64,000 nucleotides of DNA from JAEUIG01 sp046349775 (GTDB lineage Bacteria > Planctomycetota > Planctomycetia > Planctomycetales > Planctomycetaceae): positions 37,214-101,213 of the forward strand of contig JAXMBS010000011.1 in assembly GCA_046349775.1 (NCBI GenBank), given 5' to 3'. Position numbers and translations under genes: made by a program. Positions 30,241-37,976 of this stretch are shown one piece after another (within the stretch, counting starts at the first letter, position 1; the number at the start of each line of letters is the position of its first letter). Below the pieces are notes generated by a model, which made no database searches, was not told the origin of the DNA, and was given only the letters and a program-made list of their open reading frames with translations.

Positions 30241-31968
30241 CTAACGCGCGCCGCCCGTCGCGCCGCCCGACTTACGCAGGGCCTCGACCTGCGTCGAGAG
30301 CTGCGGATTGTCGTCCAAGGCGGCCTGGAACCGGGCGCTGGCTTCGGTCGGATTGTGACGCGCAATGGCGACCTGTCCGAGCATCAGATTCGCCGTGGAA
30401 CGCTCGCGCGGCGTCCGAGAGTGGGCGAGCGCCCACTCGAAAATGCTGTTCGCCTCGTCCAGCCGGCCGCGAACGAGGTAAATACCGCCGAGGGTCGAAC
30501 GCGCCTCCCAATAGTCCGGGTGTTCGGCGACGATTTTCTCGACGCGCGGCTCCGCTTCGTCGTAGCGGCCGAAATTCGCGAGCATGGTGGCCATTCGCAG
30601 CTGGGATGCGCGATCATCCGGAACCGCCGCTACGATCTGCTGACGCTGCTCGAACTGCTGGTACAGCCAGCTTTGCTGTTTCTCGCCCGGCGGGAGTTCG
30701 TGCCGCCCCATCAGTGACTGCGCGTACGTCTTTTCCAAATCCGTTCTCTCCTCGGCGGTGAGCGGAGCATCGCGCAGATCGTCCGTGAACAGCACACCCA
30801 GCACGATGACAGCAGGCGCCCATTTGAGGAGATGATTCAGCCCGCCTCCCCATAGCCGGCGCGGCGCCGAAGCCGCCCCGTCGACGGCCAGGCCGAGGCT
30901 CTGCCGATTCGTCGACTCGCGCACCTTCCAGATGAAGCCGTCGTAGTAGTAATGCAGGATCGTCGAGGTAAACAGTAGTCCGTAGAACACCTGGCTCACG
31001 GTGCGGTTGGCGGCCATCGGACCGACCAGGCCAATGGCGCCGTAGGCGACGATCAGCCCCACGTAGAGCAGCACCATGCCGCGGCGGAAGACGTAGCGCA
31101 TGAAGCGGCCCAGTTGCGGACTCGCATCCACGCGTCGGCAGTTGTACAGCCAGACGATGGCCAGGTATTGCACGTCATGGCAGATATCGAATAGCGCGAC
31201 ACCCAGCAGCAGGTTCTCGACGTAACACATCGCGAACCACCACGTTCCGATGCCGCTGACCAGCATCAGCAGCTTGAGCGGATTCGGCGGTCGTCCGCTG
31301 CGCAGTTGCAGAATGTAGTTGACCGAGAATCCGAAGACTGCCACAACCGACACGGCCAGGCACACCTGCCGCGCCCACTGCACCACTGCCGGCGAAATCC
31401 AGAGTCCGCCGAACGTGTACCAATGATTCAGGAACTCCGACAGCAGTTCGGGGCGAAGCATCTGCGGCGCTACGAAGCCGCACAGGCAGACCAGCCAGTC
31501 CCAGTTGGCCGTGGCGCGCGACACTGAGCCGACCTTGCCGTCATAGATGCGCACGAACCCGTACAACTGCATCAAACCGTGCCAGGTCGCCCAGACCAAA
31601 ATGATCAGGCGAAACAGTTCGAAGTGGTACGTATACAAGGGAAAATAGGCGAGAAACACGAGCGGCGGCGCCAGCAGAAATCGCCAGCGGAACCGGTCGA
31701 ACAACTCCGGATCGCCATAGGCGCGGATCAGGCCGGGCAGATGATGGCCGGTCGCAAAGAACGCGGTGACGACGATCGAGATCGTCTGGGCGTTCACCCC
31801 CAACGCGGGAGAGTTGAGCAGCAGCACAGTCGGGATCGCCAGCAGCGGCGTCAGCAGAATTAGAAACTGGTCGACGCGCGCATTGATGATCCAGCGGCGG
31901 GATTTCGGCGGCACGGATGACGGCGCCGCGGAGCGTTCGGCGGCGGTGGGAACAGTGACGGTCGACAC
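30241..31968 (-). CDS. polytopic membrane protein with conserved histidines and TPR tail, unknown family
   Basis: 575 residues. Residues 30-345 hold about eight to ten hydrophobic segments. Histidines sit at or near membrane edges: GHH (74-76), WATWHGLMQLYGF (H130), FDICHDVQYLAIVWLYN (H264) and LHYYYDGFIWKVRE (H339). Residues about 395-565 form tetratricopeptide-like helices (RMATMLANFGRYDEAEP; EARSTLGGIYLVRGRLDEANSIFEWAL). The layout suggests a membrane enzyme with a metal site, loosely reminiscent of Brp/Blh or membrane hydroxylases, but no diagnostic motif of those families is complete. It is convergent with the rhamnose operon, not part of it. No function assigned. Confidence 0.7.
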   Translation of the reverse strand: MSTVTVPTAAERSAAPSSVPPKSRRWIINARVDQFLILLTPLLAIPTVLLLNSPALGVNAQTISIVVTAFFATGHHLPGLIRAYGDPELFDRFRWRFLLAPPLVFLAYFPLYTYHFELFRLIILVWATWHGLMQLYGFVRIYDGKVGSVSRATANWDWLVCLCGFVAPQMLRPELLSEFLNHWYTFGGLWISPAVVQWARQVCLAVSVVAVFGFSVNYILQLRSGRPPNPLKLLMLVSGIGTWWFAMCYVENLLLGVALFDICHDVQYLAIVWLYNCRRVDASPQLGRFMRYVFRRGMVLLYVGLIVAYGAIGLVGPMAANRTVSQVFYGLLFTSTILHYYYDGFIWKVRESTNRQSLGLAVDGAASAPRRLWGGGLNHLLKWAPAVIVLGVLFTDDLRDAPLTAEERTDLEKTYAQSLMGRHELPPGEKQQSWLYQQFEQRQQIVAAVPDDRASQLRMATMLANFGRYDEAEPRVEKIVAEHPDYWEARSTLGGIYLVRGRLDEANSIFEWALAHSRTPRERSTANLMLGQVAIARHNPTEASARFQAALDDNPQLSTQVEALRKSGGATGGAR

Positions 31969-32233
31969 GGAATATCCTGCGGAAAAGTCAGCGCCAATAA
32001 TCGTACATCACCGCGATCCGGTCGCAATCGAAACCACAGGCCGAACTGGACAATCCCCACGGAATCCTGCGAGAGCGCTGGAACCGGTCCCTGATCGACG
32101 TCACCGAGTTTTGAGGCGGATTTTCGCAGCAGACACCACGCTCTTCACACCTGGCATGGACCGCCGGTTGCAGTCCCTTGCGGAGCTTCCCGATCGTAAG
32201 ACGTGCGCATACACCCGGCTGACGTGACACTTC

Positions 32234-32307
<74 letters not shown>

Positions 32308-32603
32308 TTTCGCCACCTGATCTTTCCAGCCGGCCGTTTTCCTTCTCAGTCCTTGAGCCGGCAGGCCTGGTCCACCTTCACCCCGTACCTCCTTCCGCCA
32401 GCAGTAGTTCGTCTACTCGGTCACTCCCAGCTTCTTTCAGACTTCCGGGGCCTTCTTCCCTGCCTTGGCACTCCACCTCGGCTTCCCGCGGTTGTGGTTG
32501 ATCTCGGGACGAACTCGCTTTCTCGCCATGACGAGCTCTTCTGTTCTCGGTCCAGCACGTCGAGACTCTACTCAACGGCTGGACGCGATTCAGGGGCAGG
32601 TCA
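32308..32603 (-). mobile_element. 5' remnant of an IS3-family element abutting the tRNA
   Basis: The reverse complement matches the first 290-300 bp of the IS at 38062-39354, from the terminal TGACCTGCCCC at 32603 through ATGGCGAGAAAGCG, the OrfA start, to the start of the leucine-zipper region. Frameshifts and stops interrupt the OrfA frame. The rest of the element is absent and the truncation point coincides with the tRNA 3' end, as if a later recombination at the tRNA removed it. Confidence 0.75.
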
Positions 32604-32648
32604 CCACCGCGATCTGAGTAGTGCCCGAACGAACGGACGTCCTCCTGA

Positions 32649-32741
32649 TGGCTACCTTGATACTGGTCGCTGGGGCGGCAGCTGTCGTGGGCGGACTCAT
32701 CGGCTTGATTCTGTTCATTTTTCGACAGCGGGATCAGTGAC
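32649..32741 (+). CDS. possible 30-residue single-pass membrane protein
   Basis: The ATG at 32649 opens a 30-codon frame with an almost wholly hydrophobic Ala/Gly/Val/Leu/Ile core (LILVAGAAAVVGGLIGLILF) followed by a short basic-acidic tail (FRQRDQ) and a TGA. The composition is that of a single membrane helix with a positive-inside end. No Shine-Dalgarno sequence is visible immediately upstream, and the frame lies between an IS remnant and a PEP-CTERM gene, so it may be fortuitous. Confidence 0.35.
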
Positions 32742-32903
32742 GCCGCTACGCGGTCGATCGGCCCGCAAGGGCAATCAGAAGCCGAAACGGAAGTGAGGGC
32801 CAGCGAACGACGCGTTGAATTGCTAAAACTTAGTAATCCTGGGTAGTCTGCCGTCCCGATAGTTCTTCGTTGCGATTGGCAACACCCTCAGGAGAAAAAA
32901 GCG

Positions 32904-33600
32904 ATGCGGAGCCATGCGAGTTCTACTACTGTGCATTGTCGGGCTATTCAGGGCGAATTGCTCCGAAGCCGCAATCATCACCCAGTTTCAGTGACTTCAT
33001 TCCTGATGGCAGCCGCTCGCGCACTTCAATGGGTTCGAGTCAATGCCAAACTTCTACACCGGGTCTAATCCCTATGTTGAAGACACCATCACGGTTCAAC
33101 AGATCAATGGCGACTCCGGCGGATTCGACATCTGGACCGGAGATACCTTCGCGGGAAACAGCGGGTCTCACGTATGGTATCCCAACGGTGGAGACCACGG
33201 CTATACGACAATCAGCTTGGCGGGGGTGGCGATTTTCAGAGCGTAGGTTTCAATTATGGCACTGGGGGTTCGGCTAACCTTATCTGTTTGATCTTCTGGA
33301 TAACGGTTCGGTGGTGCTTTCCGGGACGGCCAGTCTCGCTATGTTTTCGACAAATTACCTGGGGTTCTCTGGCGGCGGTTTCGACCTCATTCGTATTCGC
33401 GATAACCTGACCGGTGGAACGTCCGTGACAGATGAAGCTCATATCAGGCACTGGCGATCGACAATATTGAAACATTTGATGTAAGCGCGTTCCACGAACC
33501 CGGTTCGCTGACGCTATTCGGCCTCGGCTCCCTCGGCCTTGCTGGCTACGCCGGCGTCGCCGGCCCGCATAATCGCTGCGACAACTCGACTCACGCGGGC
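32904..33600 (+). CDS. PEP-CTERM-type secreted protein, frameshifted
   Basis: An AGGAG at 32890 precedes ATG 32904. A signal-like VLLLCIVGLF lies in the frame of the nearby ATG 32914. The secreted domain is read across frames: NFYTGSNPYVEDTITVQQING, GFDIWTGDTFAGNSGSHVWYPNGGDHGYTTISLAG, FSTNYLGFSGGGFDLIRIRDNLTGG. It ends HEPGSLTLFGLGSLGLAGYAGVAG, a PEP-CTERM-like exosortase sorting signal (EPGS motif, hydrophobic helix; the usual arginine end is missing through another shift). Such proteins are cell-surface or matrix proteins processed by exosortase. At least four frame changes. Confidence 0.65.
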
Positions 33601-33630
33601 GGTCATTCGGCCGCCTTGACCTCGTTGCCG

Positions 33631-33795
33631 CTAGACGGCGTGACGATCCGTGTGCGTGACTTCCGGCGTCGCCCGCGTCAGCGCATTCACCACCAGCCGA
33701 TGCGTCTCGACAATCGCCGCCTGAATTTCGAGAATGCGGGCGAACATCGCCTGCAATTGATCGGCCGATAGAATCGGCTCGGAAATCGACTGGTT
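33631..33795 (-). pseudogene. C-terminal fragment of an unrecognised gene
   Basis: On the minus strand an open stretch reads SEPILSADQLQAMFARILEI, continuing QAAIVETHRLVVNALTRATP up to a TAG at 33631-33633. It is amphipathic-helical and looks protein-like, but a TAA lies immediately upstream in frame and no start codon precedes it except an internal ATG. Probably the tail of a gene broken at the island's rearrangements. No family recognised. Confidence 0.3.
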
Positions 33796-33836
33796 GTCGG
33801 ATTGGATTTATTCGGATCAGCAGCTTCGTCTTTAAG

Positions 33837-34096
33837 ATGCACCCCCGCCGCCCAATCCTGAAGCGCGTCGCCGTGTGGACGGCGGGTTTGTCGTCGCGTT
33901 CGCGGCAATGCGTTGCCGGCGCTGATGGTCGTAGGTCCGATTGAGCGACAATTTCCGGCGGCCATCCCGATTCTGAATGTCGTTTACGCTCCGCTGGTCT
34001 ACGTCGCTCGTGATCCCGACGCACCCGGTCACGATTTGTTCTTGGCATATGCTGTTTTGGTGCGACAAACTGCTTCGCGAAGTATTCGGTCTGTGA
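33837..34096 (+). CDS. small membrane protein family, copy A (frameshifted)
   Basis: Starts MHPRRPILKRVAVWTAG, then a frame change near 33885 leads to LMVVGPIERQFPAAIPILNVVYAPLVYV, DPDAPGHDLFLAYA and, after another shift, a WC-containing end closing REVFGL at the TGA 34094-34096. The layout is the same as copies B-G in this window: basic N-terminus, one membrane helix, PVLxxxY/PL/PGxDxF tail. The family is not one I recognise. It is followed by the 410-bp repeat at 34128. Breaks may be sequencing indels or decay. Confidence 0.6.
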
Positions 34097-34127
34097 AGCT
34101 CCCAAACTGATTCCGACGCCGGCCACG

Positions 34128-34552
34128 CCAGTTCCGAGTACCTGAACCAACTGCGCCCTGACAGGGCAAGGCGTGACGTTGCACGGCGGTGACCTTGCCC
34201 CCAAGTCCTGATCCGCGGGATGTCGGTCAACGGCTGCATCCGCTCGCCACCCGTCGCAATGAGTCGCGATTTGGTCTTTGCTTCGGGGCTTGGCTACGAC
34301 TCCCGGCTCGGAGTCCGTGCGACATCCACATCTGAACCCCGAATCTTCGGGTCCGCCATTATTCTCGCGACTTGCAGGAGTCGTCGCTTGGCTCATTGTC
34401 GAGGTCTGATGAATGTATTCTTTGACCCGTTCTGATCGACCGTTGCGCCCCTGAACTGAGATTGCCTTCGGAGCCGCCTGCGATCATTTCAGCGGTCACG
34501 GTCCACAATCGGAAAGGAACGCTCCATGAAACGGCTCATTGCGTGCAGCTTG
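34128..34552. repeat. 410-bp direct repeat, copy 1
   Basis: This segment and 36568-36978 are near-identical apart from small indels, from a GCCAGTTCxxxxxCTGAACCA block through GTCCGCCATTATTCTCGCGA to GAACGCTCCATGAAACGGCT. Each copy lies downstream of a member of the small membrane protein family and ends with the start codon of a MKRLIA... secreted-protein gene. A short frame inside each (SAIILATC..., with hydrophobic VVAWLVPW in copy 2) may be a small membrane peptide. Confidence 0.75.
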
Positions 34553-34930
34553 CGGCTGGTTTGCGGTGGGAACCATCGTATTCGGCGAGGTTGGCGTTGA
34601 AAAGCCGGGTTCCATTCAGTCGCAAAAGCAACGATGTTCCAGTAATCATTGGCGGACGGACCGATCGTGTCGTTATCGGCAGGCGCGTCGAGTACGCCGA
34701 TCTAACCGCCCCCAGAACCGGTACTGCTGCGAAAGCTGTACATCGAGCAAGTTGACGTGCGAAATACATGAGTGCCGAGGAACTGGAAGTCGCGATCGAA
34801 CAACTACGACAGGAAACAAATCAGATCAAGTTAAACGTGCCGAGGAAAGTGACGCGTTGTTGAAGGCGTTTCTAGAAAAGCGAAGGCCAACCGGTAGCAG
34901 CAATTCCCAAGTCGACACCGGCCGCTGCGT
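34526..34930 (+). pseudogene. degraded paralogue of the 36952 secreted protein
   Basis: Begins with the same ATGAAACGGCTCATTGCGTG as the gene at 36952, then loses frame within 20 codons. Later pieces in different frames still read DVPVIIGGRTDRVVIGRRVEYA, MSAEELEVAIEQLRQETNQIKL and EESDALLKAFLEKRRP. The middle piece parallels MSDEEVKESLQATDAEIRE of the intact paralogue, a charged helical segment. It is part of the duplicated 2.4-kb unit. Function unknown. Confidence 0.5.
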
Positions 34931-35040
34931 GTGCCCGCACGACAGCGGCCAGCCGCTGGACGCGCGTTTACATCACATTTCGTCCGGCGTCCGCCCCCGC
35001 AAGCCGGCCCGGCGAGCGGACCATTTCGGCCGCTTGTGAG

Positions 35041-35307
35041 TTGTCCTCCGCATTCCGCAAAGCAAAACTCAATGTCACCGACGTTCAGAATATGGTCGTC
35101 GTCGATACTGAACAGGTTAGGTCTACCAATAGACTCAACCGTCAGCAGCTCAACCAGGTCATCGACTTGTACGTTCTCGACGACGGGGATAGCTTCGATC
35201 ATTCTTCATTCAAAAGTTGGTGCACCCCGGAGCGAAAACGCCATTTGCAACGCGCAGCCGAAGCCGCGAAGCGCTCGTTTGTCCGGCTGGATCAGAATCG
35301 TTGCTGA
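35041..35307 (+). CDS. hypothetical protein or tail of a broken gene
   Basis: An 88-codon frame starting from a TTG: SSAFRKAKLNVTDVQNMVVV, RQQLNQVIDLYVLDDGDSFDHSSF and KRHLQRAAEAAKRSFVRLDQ. Composition is protein-like, and the same frame extends upstream past the TTG (VYITFRPASAPASRPGERTI), so the true gene may be longer and joined to the preceding degraded frames. The opposite strand also carries an open frame here (acidic, 34831-35202), so the assignment is uncertain. No family recognised. Confidence 0.35.
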   Translation: MSSAFRKAKLNVTDVQNMVVVDTEQVRSTNRLNRQQLNQVIDLYVLDDGDSFDHSSFKSWCTPERKRHLQRAAEAAKRSFVRLDQNRC

Positions 35308-35394
35308 CGAAGCGGCCGAAAAGTCGGTCGGTCCGCAAGAGGAGTCGAAAACTCGCAAGGATCGCCGCTGAAAACAAACCTGCCGAGGGCCGCC

Positions 35395-35841
35395 TATGCT
35401 CGCCGTCACCTGTCCTCATTGCCGTCAAAAACTGAACGTCAGGATTCTCTCGCCGGGCAATCCGTCAACTGTCGAAGTGCGAGGGCGGATGAGATTCCCG
35501 ACGCCGTGCCGGCCAACGAGATAATCGAGTCAACGCCGCCGATCCGGAATCCGCTCGCCGACAATCTGCCGCCGGCACCAGCTCCGTTGTCCCGGTCGCC
35601 TTTGATCGCGAGCGACGTTTCGCTAGGAACCGGCACTCGTCACGCATTGTCACACTCGTCCTCAAGGTTCTAGTGGCCATCGGCTTCGTGTGGAGTCGCC
35701 TTCGGAATCCTGATGATGATCGGCGATCGCGGCTGGGTCTTCGGTATCATCGTGATCGGATACACCGTGGGAATCGCGATGATGGCTCGTTTTACCGTGC
35801 GGCGCTTATGCGACGCGTGCTCGCTGATATTCACGAGATGA
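35395..35841 (+). CDS. zinc-ribbon membrane protein, frameshifted
   Basis: Starts MLAVTCPHCRQKLNVRD and continues, after a shift, DSLAGQSVNCRSAR. This is the N-terminal zinc ribbon found on many planctomycete proteins (CPHC ... C-x-x-C; the second knuckle reads NCxKC in a further frame). A Pro-rich linker (LADNLPPAPAPLSRSPL) follows, and then two hydrophobic segments in another frame (GVAFGILMMIGDRGWVFGII, VIGYTVGIAMMARF). A final LCDAC adds a CxxC before the TGA at 35841. About 145 residues. Function unknown. Confidence 0.5.
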
Positions 35842-35895
35842 TTGAAAGTCGGGGCGTGTGACACGCCGAAGTTCTCAAGGGCCAAGGGTGATGCG

Positions 35896-36296
35896 ATGGG
35901 AATTGCGAAGGTCTTTGCGATCGAAGGAATTAGTCCGCAAGACGTACTGATCTTCGTCGGACTCGCTGCCATCCTGTCAACCGGAGCTAACTTTCATTCT
36001 GAAGGCCGGCCAGGCGTTACGGCCCTTCGTGCATTCGTAAAGAGCGGCACAACATCGCGTGGGCAACTTATCTCTGGCTGCTTCTGACTTTCTGCATAGG
36101 AACGATCGCCGTCGTCAGTTTGCGACATTCTCGGAATGAGTCAGCCGAAAAGGCTTCCGTACGAAGCCCAACACCGAAGCAGGCCATTGCTGAAGATGCG
36201 CCGATCGCCGCGACGAGAAGTCGAGAAAGACGTGAACGAATCGGAATTGTCCGAGCCGCTGGACACCCTGACCGCTTCCCGTCGCCGTGTCGTTGA
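35896..36296 (+). CDS. small membrane protein, two to three helices, frameshifted
   Basis: MGIAKVFAIEGISPQDVLIF begins a first hydrophobic segment (VLIFVGLAAILSTGANF). After a frame change near 36000 a second follows (WATYLWLLLTFCIGTIAVVSL) and then a basic, Ser/Arg-rich soluble tail (RHSRNESAEKASVRS, RSRERRERIGIV) ending at a TGA at 36294. It lies five bases before copy B of the small membrane protein family. The order zinc-ribbon protein, this protein, copy B may be a cotranscribed set. No family recognised. Confidence 0.4.
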
Positions 36297-36300
36297 AGAG

Positions 36301-36617
36301 ATGCCCGCCCGCCGCTGATCCTGAAACGCGTCACCGTGTGGACCGCTGGGGTCGTCGTCGTGCTCGCGTCGTATATGGCAGGCCTGCCGTTTGTGGCGTT
36401 CGTGTCTGCCCGTTATCCGGCTACGCAACCATTTGTGTTGACGTTCTACTCGCCAATTAGACTGATTTATGGTCGCGAACCGAGGGTCGATCCGCGCCCA
36501 CAGCTTGCCACGTCGGATGGAGTTGCGCGGAAGTTGAAGATGACGCGTTTACCGATCCTTGCCACTGCACCAGGCACGCCAGTCCTGAACCAGCTTCGCT
36601 CTGACGGGGCGGCGTGA
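36301..36617 (+). CDS. small membrane protein family, copy B (frameshifted start)
   Basis: ATGCCCGCCCGCCGC at 36301 matches the MPARR start of copy C, but one base is missing so the frame hits TGA. In the shifted frame it continues LILKRVTVWTAGVVVVLASYMAGLPFVAFVSARYPATQP, then FVLTFYSPIRLIYGREP, after which similarity to the family is lost. The divergent C-terminus suggests a second shift or decay. The 410-bp repeat starts inside its 3' end. Confidence 0.55.
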
Positions 36618-36978
36618 CGTTGCAACGACCTTGTCCCCAAGTCTGATCCACGCGGGATGTCAAGTCCAGCAGCCCCCACTCGCCTCCTTCGCATCGAGGT
36701 CGTGGTCTTGCTTCAGGGCCTTGGCTACGACTCCGGCTCGGAGTCCGTGCCGACATCCACATCTAGACCGAATCTTCTGGTCCGCCATTATTCTCGCGAC
36801 TTGCACGGTCGTCGCTTGGCTTGTGCCGTGGTCTACGTGGACCTATTCATTGACCCGTTCTGATCGACCGTTGCGCTGAACTGAGATTGCGGCCTTCGGA
36901 GCCGCCTGCGATCATTCCAGCGGTCACGGTCCACAATCGAAGGAACGCTCCATGAAACGGCTCATTGCGTGCGCTGCG
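36568..36978. repeat. 410-bp direct repeat, copy 2
   Basis: Second copy of the repeat at 34128-34552, offset by about 2.44 kb. It contains an in-frame hydrophobic stretch (SAIILATCTVVAWLVPWSTW) that is broken in copy 1, and runs into the start of the intact MKRLIA... gene at 36952. Confidence 0.75.
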
Positions 36979-37584
36979 CTGTTGGTGTATGCGGCGGTTG
37001 TGTTCACGGCTACGCGGGAACTGGTCGGCGTGCGGGCCGATGATTTTCCGCTGAAATCAACCAATGACGCAGCTCATGGAACATTCTTCAATTTGTCGGT
37101 CGAAGCTGAGCCAGTACAAGATTTTGCCGCGAACACAGAAGTCGCTGCCCCCGCTGTCGAATCGAATCCATTTGCCGACTTCGGGAACGATCCGAATCGC
37201 CAGAAACTGCTGGAGCGTACAAAGGCGAAAATCGAGTTGATGAGCGATGAAGAAGTCAAAGAATCGCTCCAGGCGACGGACGCTGAAATCCGGGAACGCG
37301 AAGCCGAGAAGCGACTGAACGACGTAATCAATTCGCTCGGATCAATCAACAAAGATTTTGAGGGTACGGCCGCTGCAACGAAGGCGGCGAAGCTACTGCA
37401 ATTCCATCAAAACCCCGAGGACTTTCCTTCTCTGTATCCTCCCGCAGTCGGTCAACCAGCGACGCCGAGCTGCGAACCAAATCCCCCGGGCGCCAGCCGC
37501 TGCGTCGCTACACGACAGCGACTGGGCGCCGGAACGGACTGTGACTCGTTGTACTGCCTCGCGCCTATGTCTCCGAAATGCTGA
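36952..37584 (+). CDS. secreted protein with charged helical domain, unknown
   Basis: MKRLIACAALLVYAAVVFTA is a signal peptide or anchor. The mature part contains EAEPVQDFAANTEVAAPAVESNPFADFG and then a strongly helical, charged segment (RQKLLERTKAKIELMSDEEVKESLQATDAEIREREAEKRL, given here as separate parts of one stretch near residues 83-122). The last 45 residues (Pro/Arg/Cys-rich) probably belong to a wrong frame. RBS GGAACG lies nearby. A degraded paralogue lies at 34526. It precedes a BamE-like small protein. I do not recognise the family. Confidence 0.55.
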   Translation: MKRLIACAALLVYAAVVFTATRELVGVRADDFPLKSTNDAAHGTFFNLSVEAEPVQDFAANTEVAAPAVESNPFADFGNDPNRQKLLERTKAKIELMSDEEVKESLQATDAEIREREAEKRLNDVINSLGSINKDFEGTAAATKAAKLLQFHQNPEDFPSLYPPAVGQPATPSCEPNPPGASRCVATRQRLGAGTDCDSLYCLAPMSPKC

Positions 37585-37593
37585 CGCTGCCGC

Positions 37594-37969
37594 ATGTCCC
37601 GCCGCGTCCGTCTCATTGCCTTTGCAGTTGCTTGTCTCGTTGCGGGCGGGACGGTGCACTTCTATTTTCCGTACGGCCCTGAATGGACGTTCGCGATCAC
37701 TCAGTCGCAGAAGTTTCATCAGGCGCAGCTATGACGACGTCGTCGCCGCAATGGGGCCGACGCACCATATTAGGAATCGCTCTGGCGAAATGGCTTATTG
37801 TTACGGCGCCATCCCTCAACGGAAGGAAGAGCTTTCGCGTCTGGCGAATAGGTACTTGGGACTGTCGATCGTCCCGGAGCCGGATTGGTGGCCGGTTGAA
37901 GTCAGGTACGACCGGGCACACCGTGTTGTCTGGATTCGCCGTGGCCGTTCCATCGAAAGCCGCAGGTAG
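37594..37969 (+). CDS. small BamE/SmpA-like membrane-anchored protein, one frameshift
   Basis: Starts MSRRVRLIAFAVACLVAGGT, an anchor helix, then HFYFPYGPEWTFAITQSQKFHQAQ. A single-base shift near 37733 leads to SYDDVVAAMGPTHHIRNRSG, EMAYCYGAIPQRKEELSRLA and VRYDRAHRVVWIRRGRS. The pattern (helix, then a xxDVxxxxGPP-like loop, then short strands ending in RVVWI) resembles BamE/SmpA-like domains, but identity is too low to be sure. It precedes copy C by seven bases. Confidence 0.5.
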
Positions 37970-37976
37970 TCCGCCA

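Noticed and set aside
33254..34396. 380-codon minus-strand frame beside the PEP-CTERM gene
   Set aside because: Low-complexity Arg/Ser/Asp composition and overlaps plus-strand PEP-CTERM and copy A segments that show recognisable motifs.
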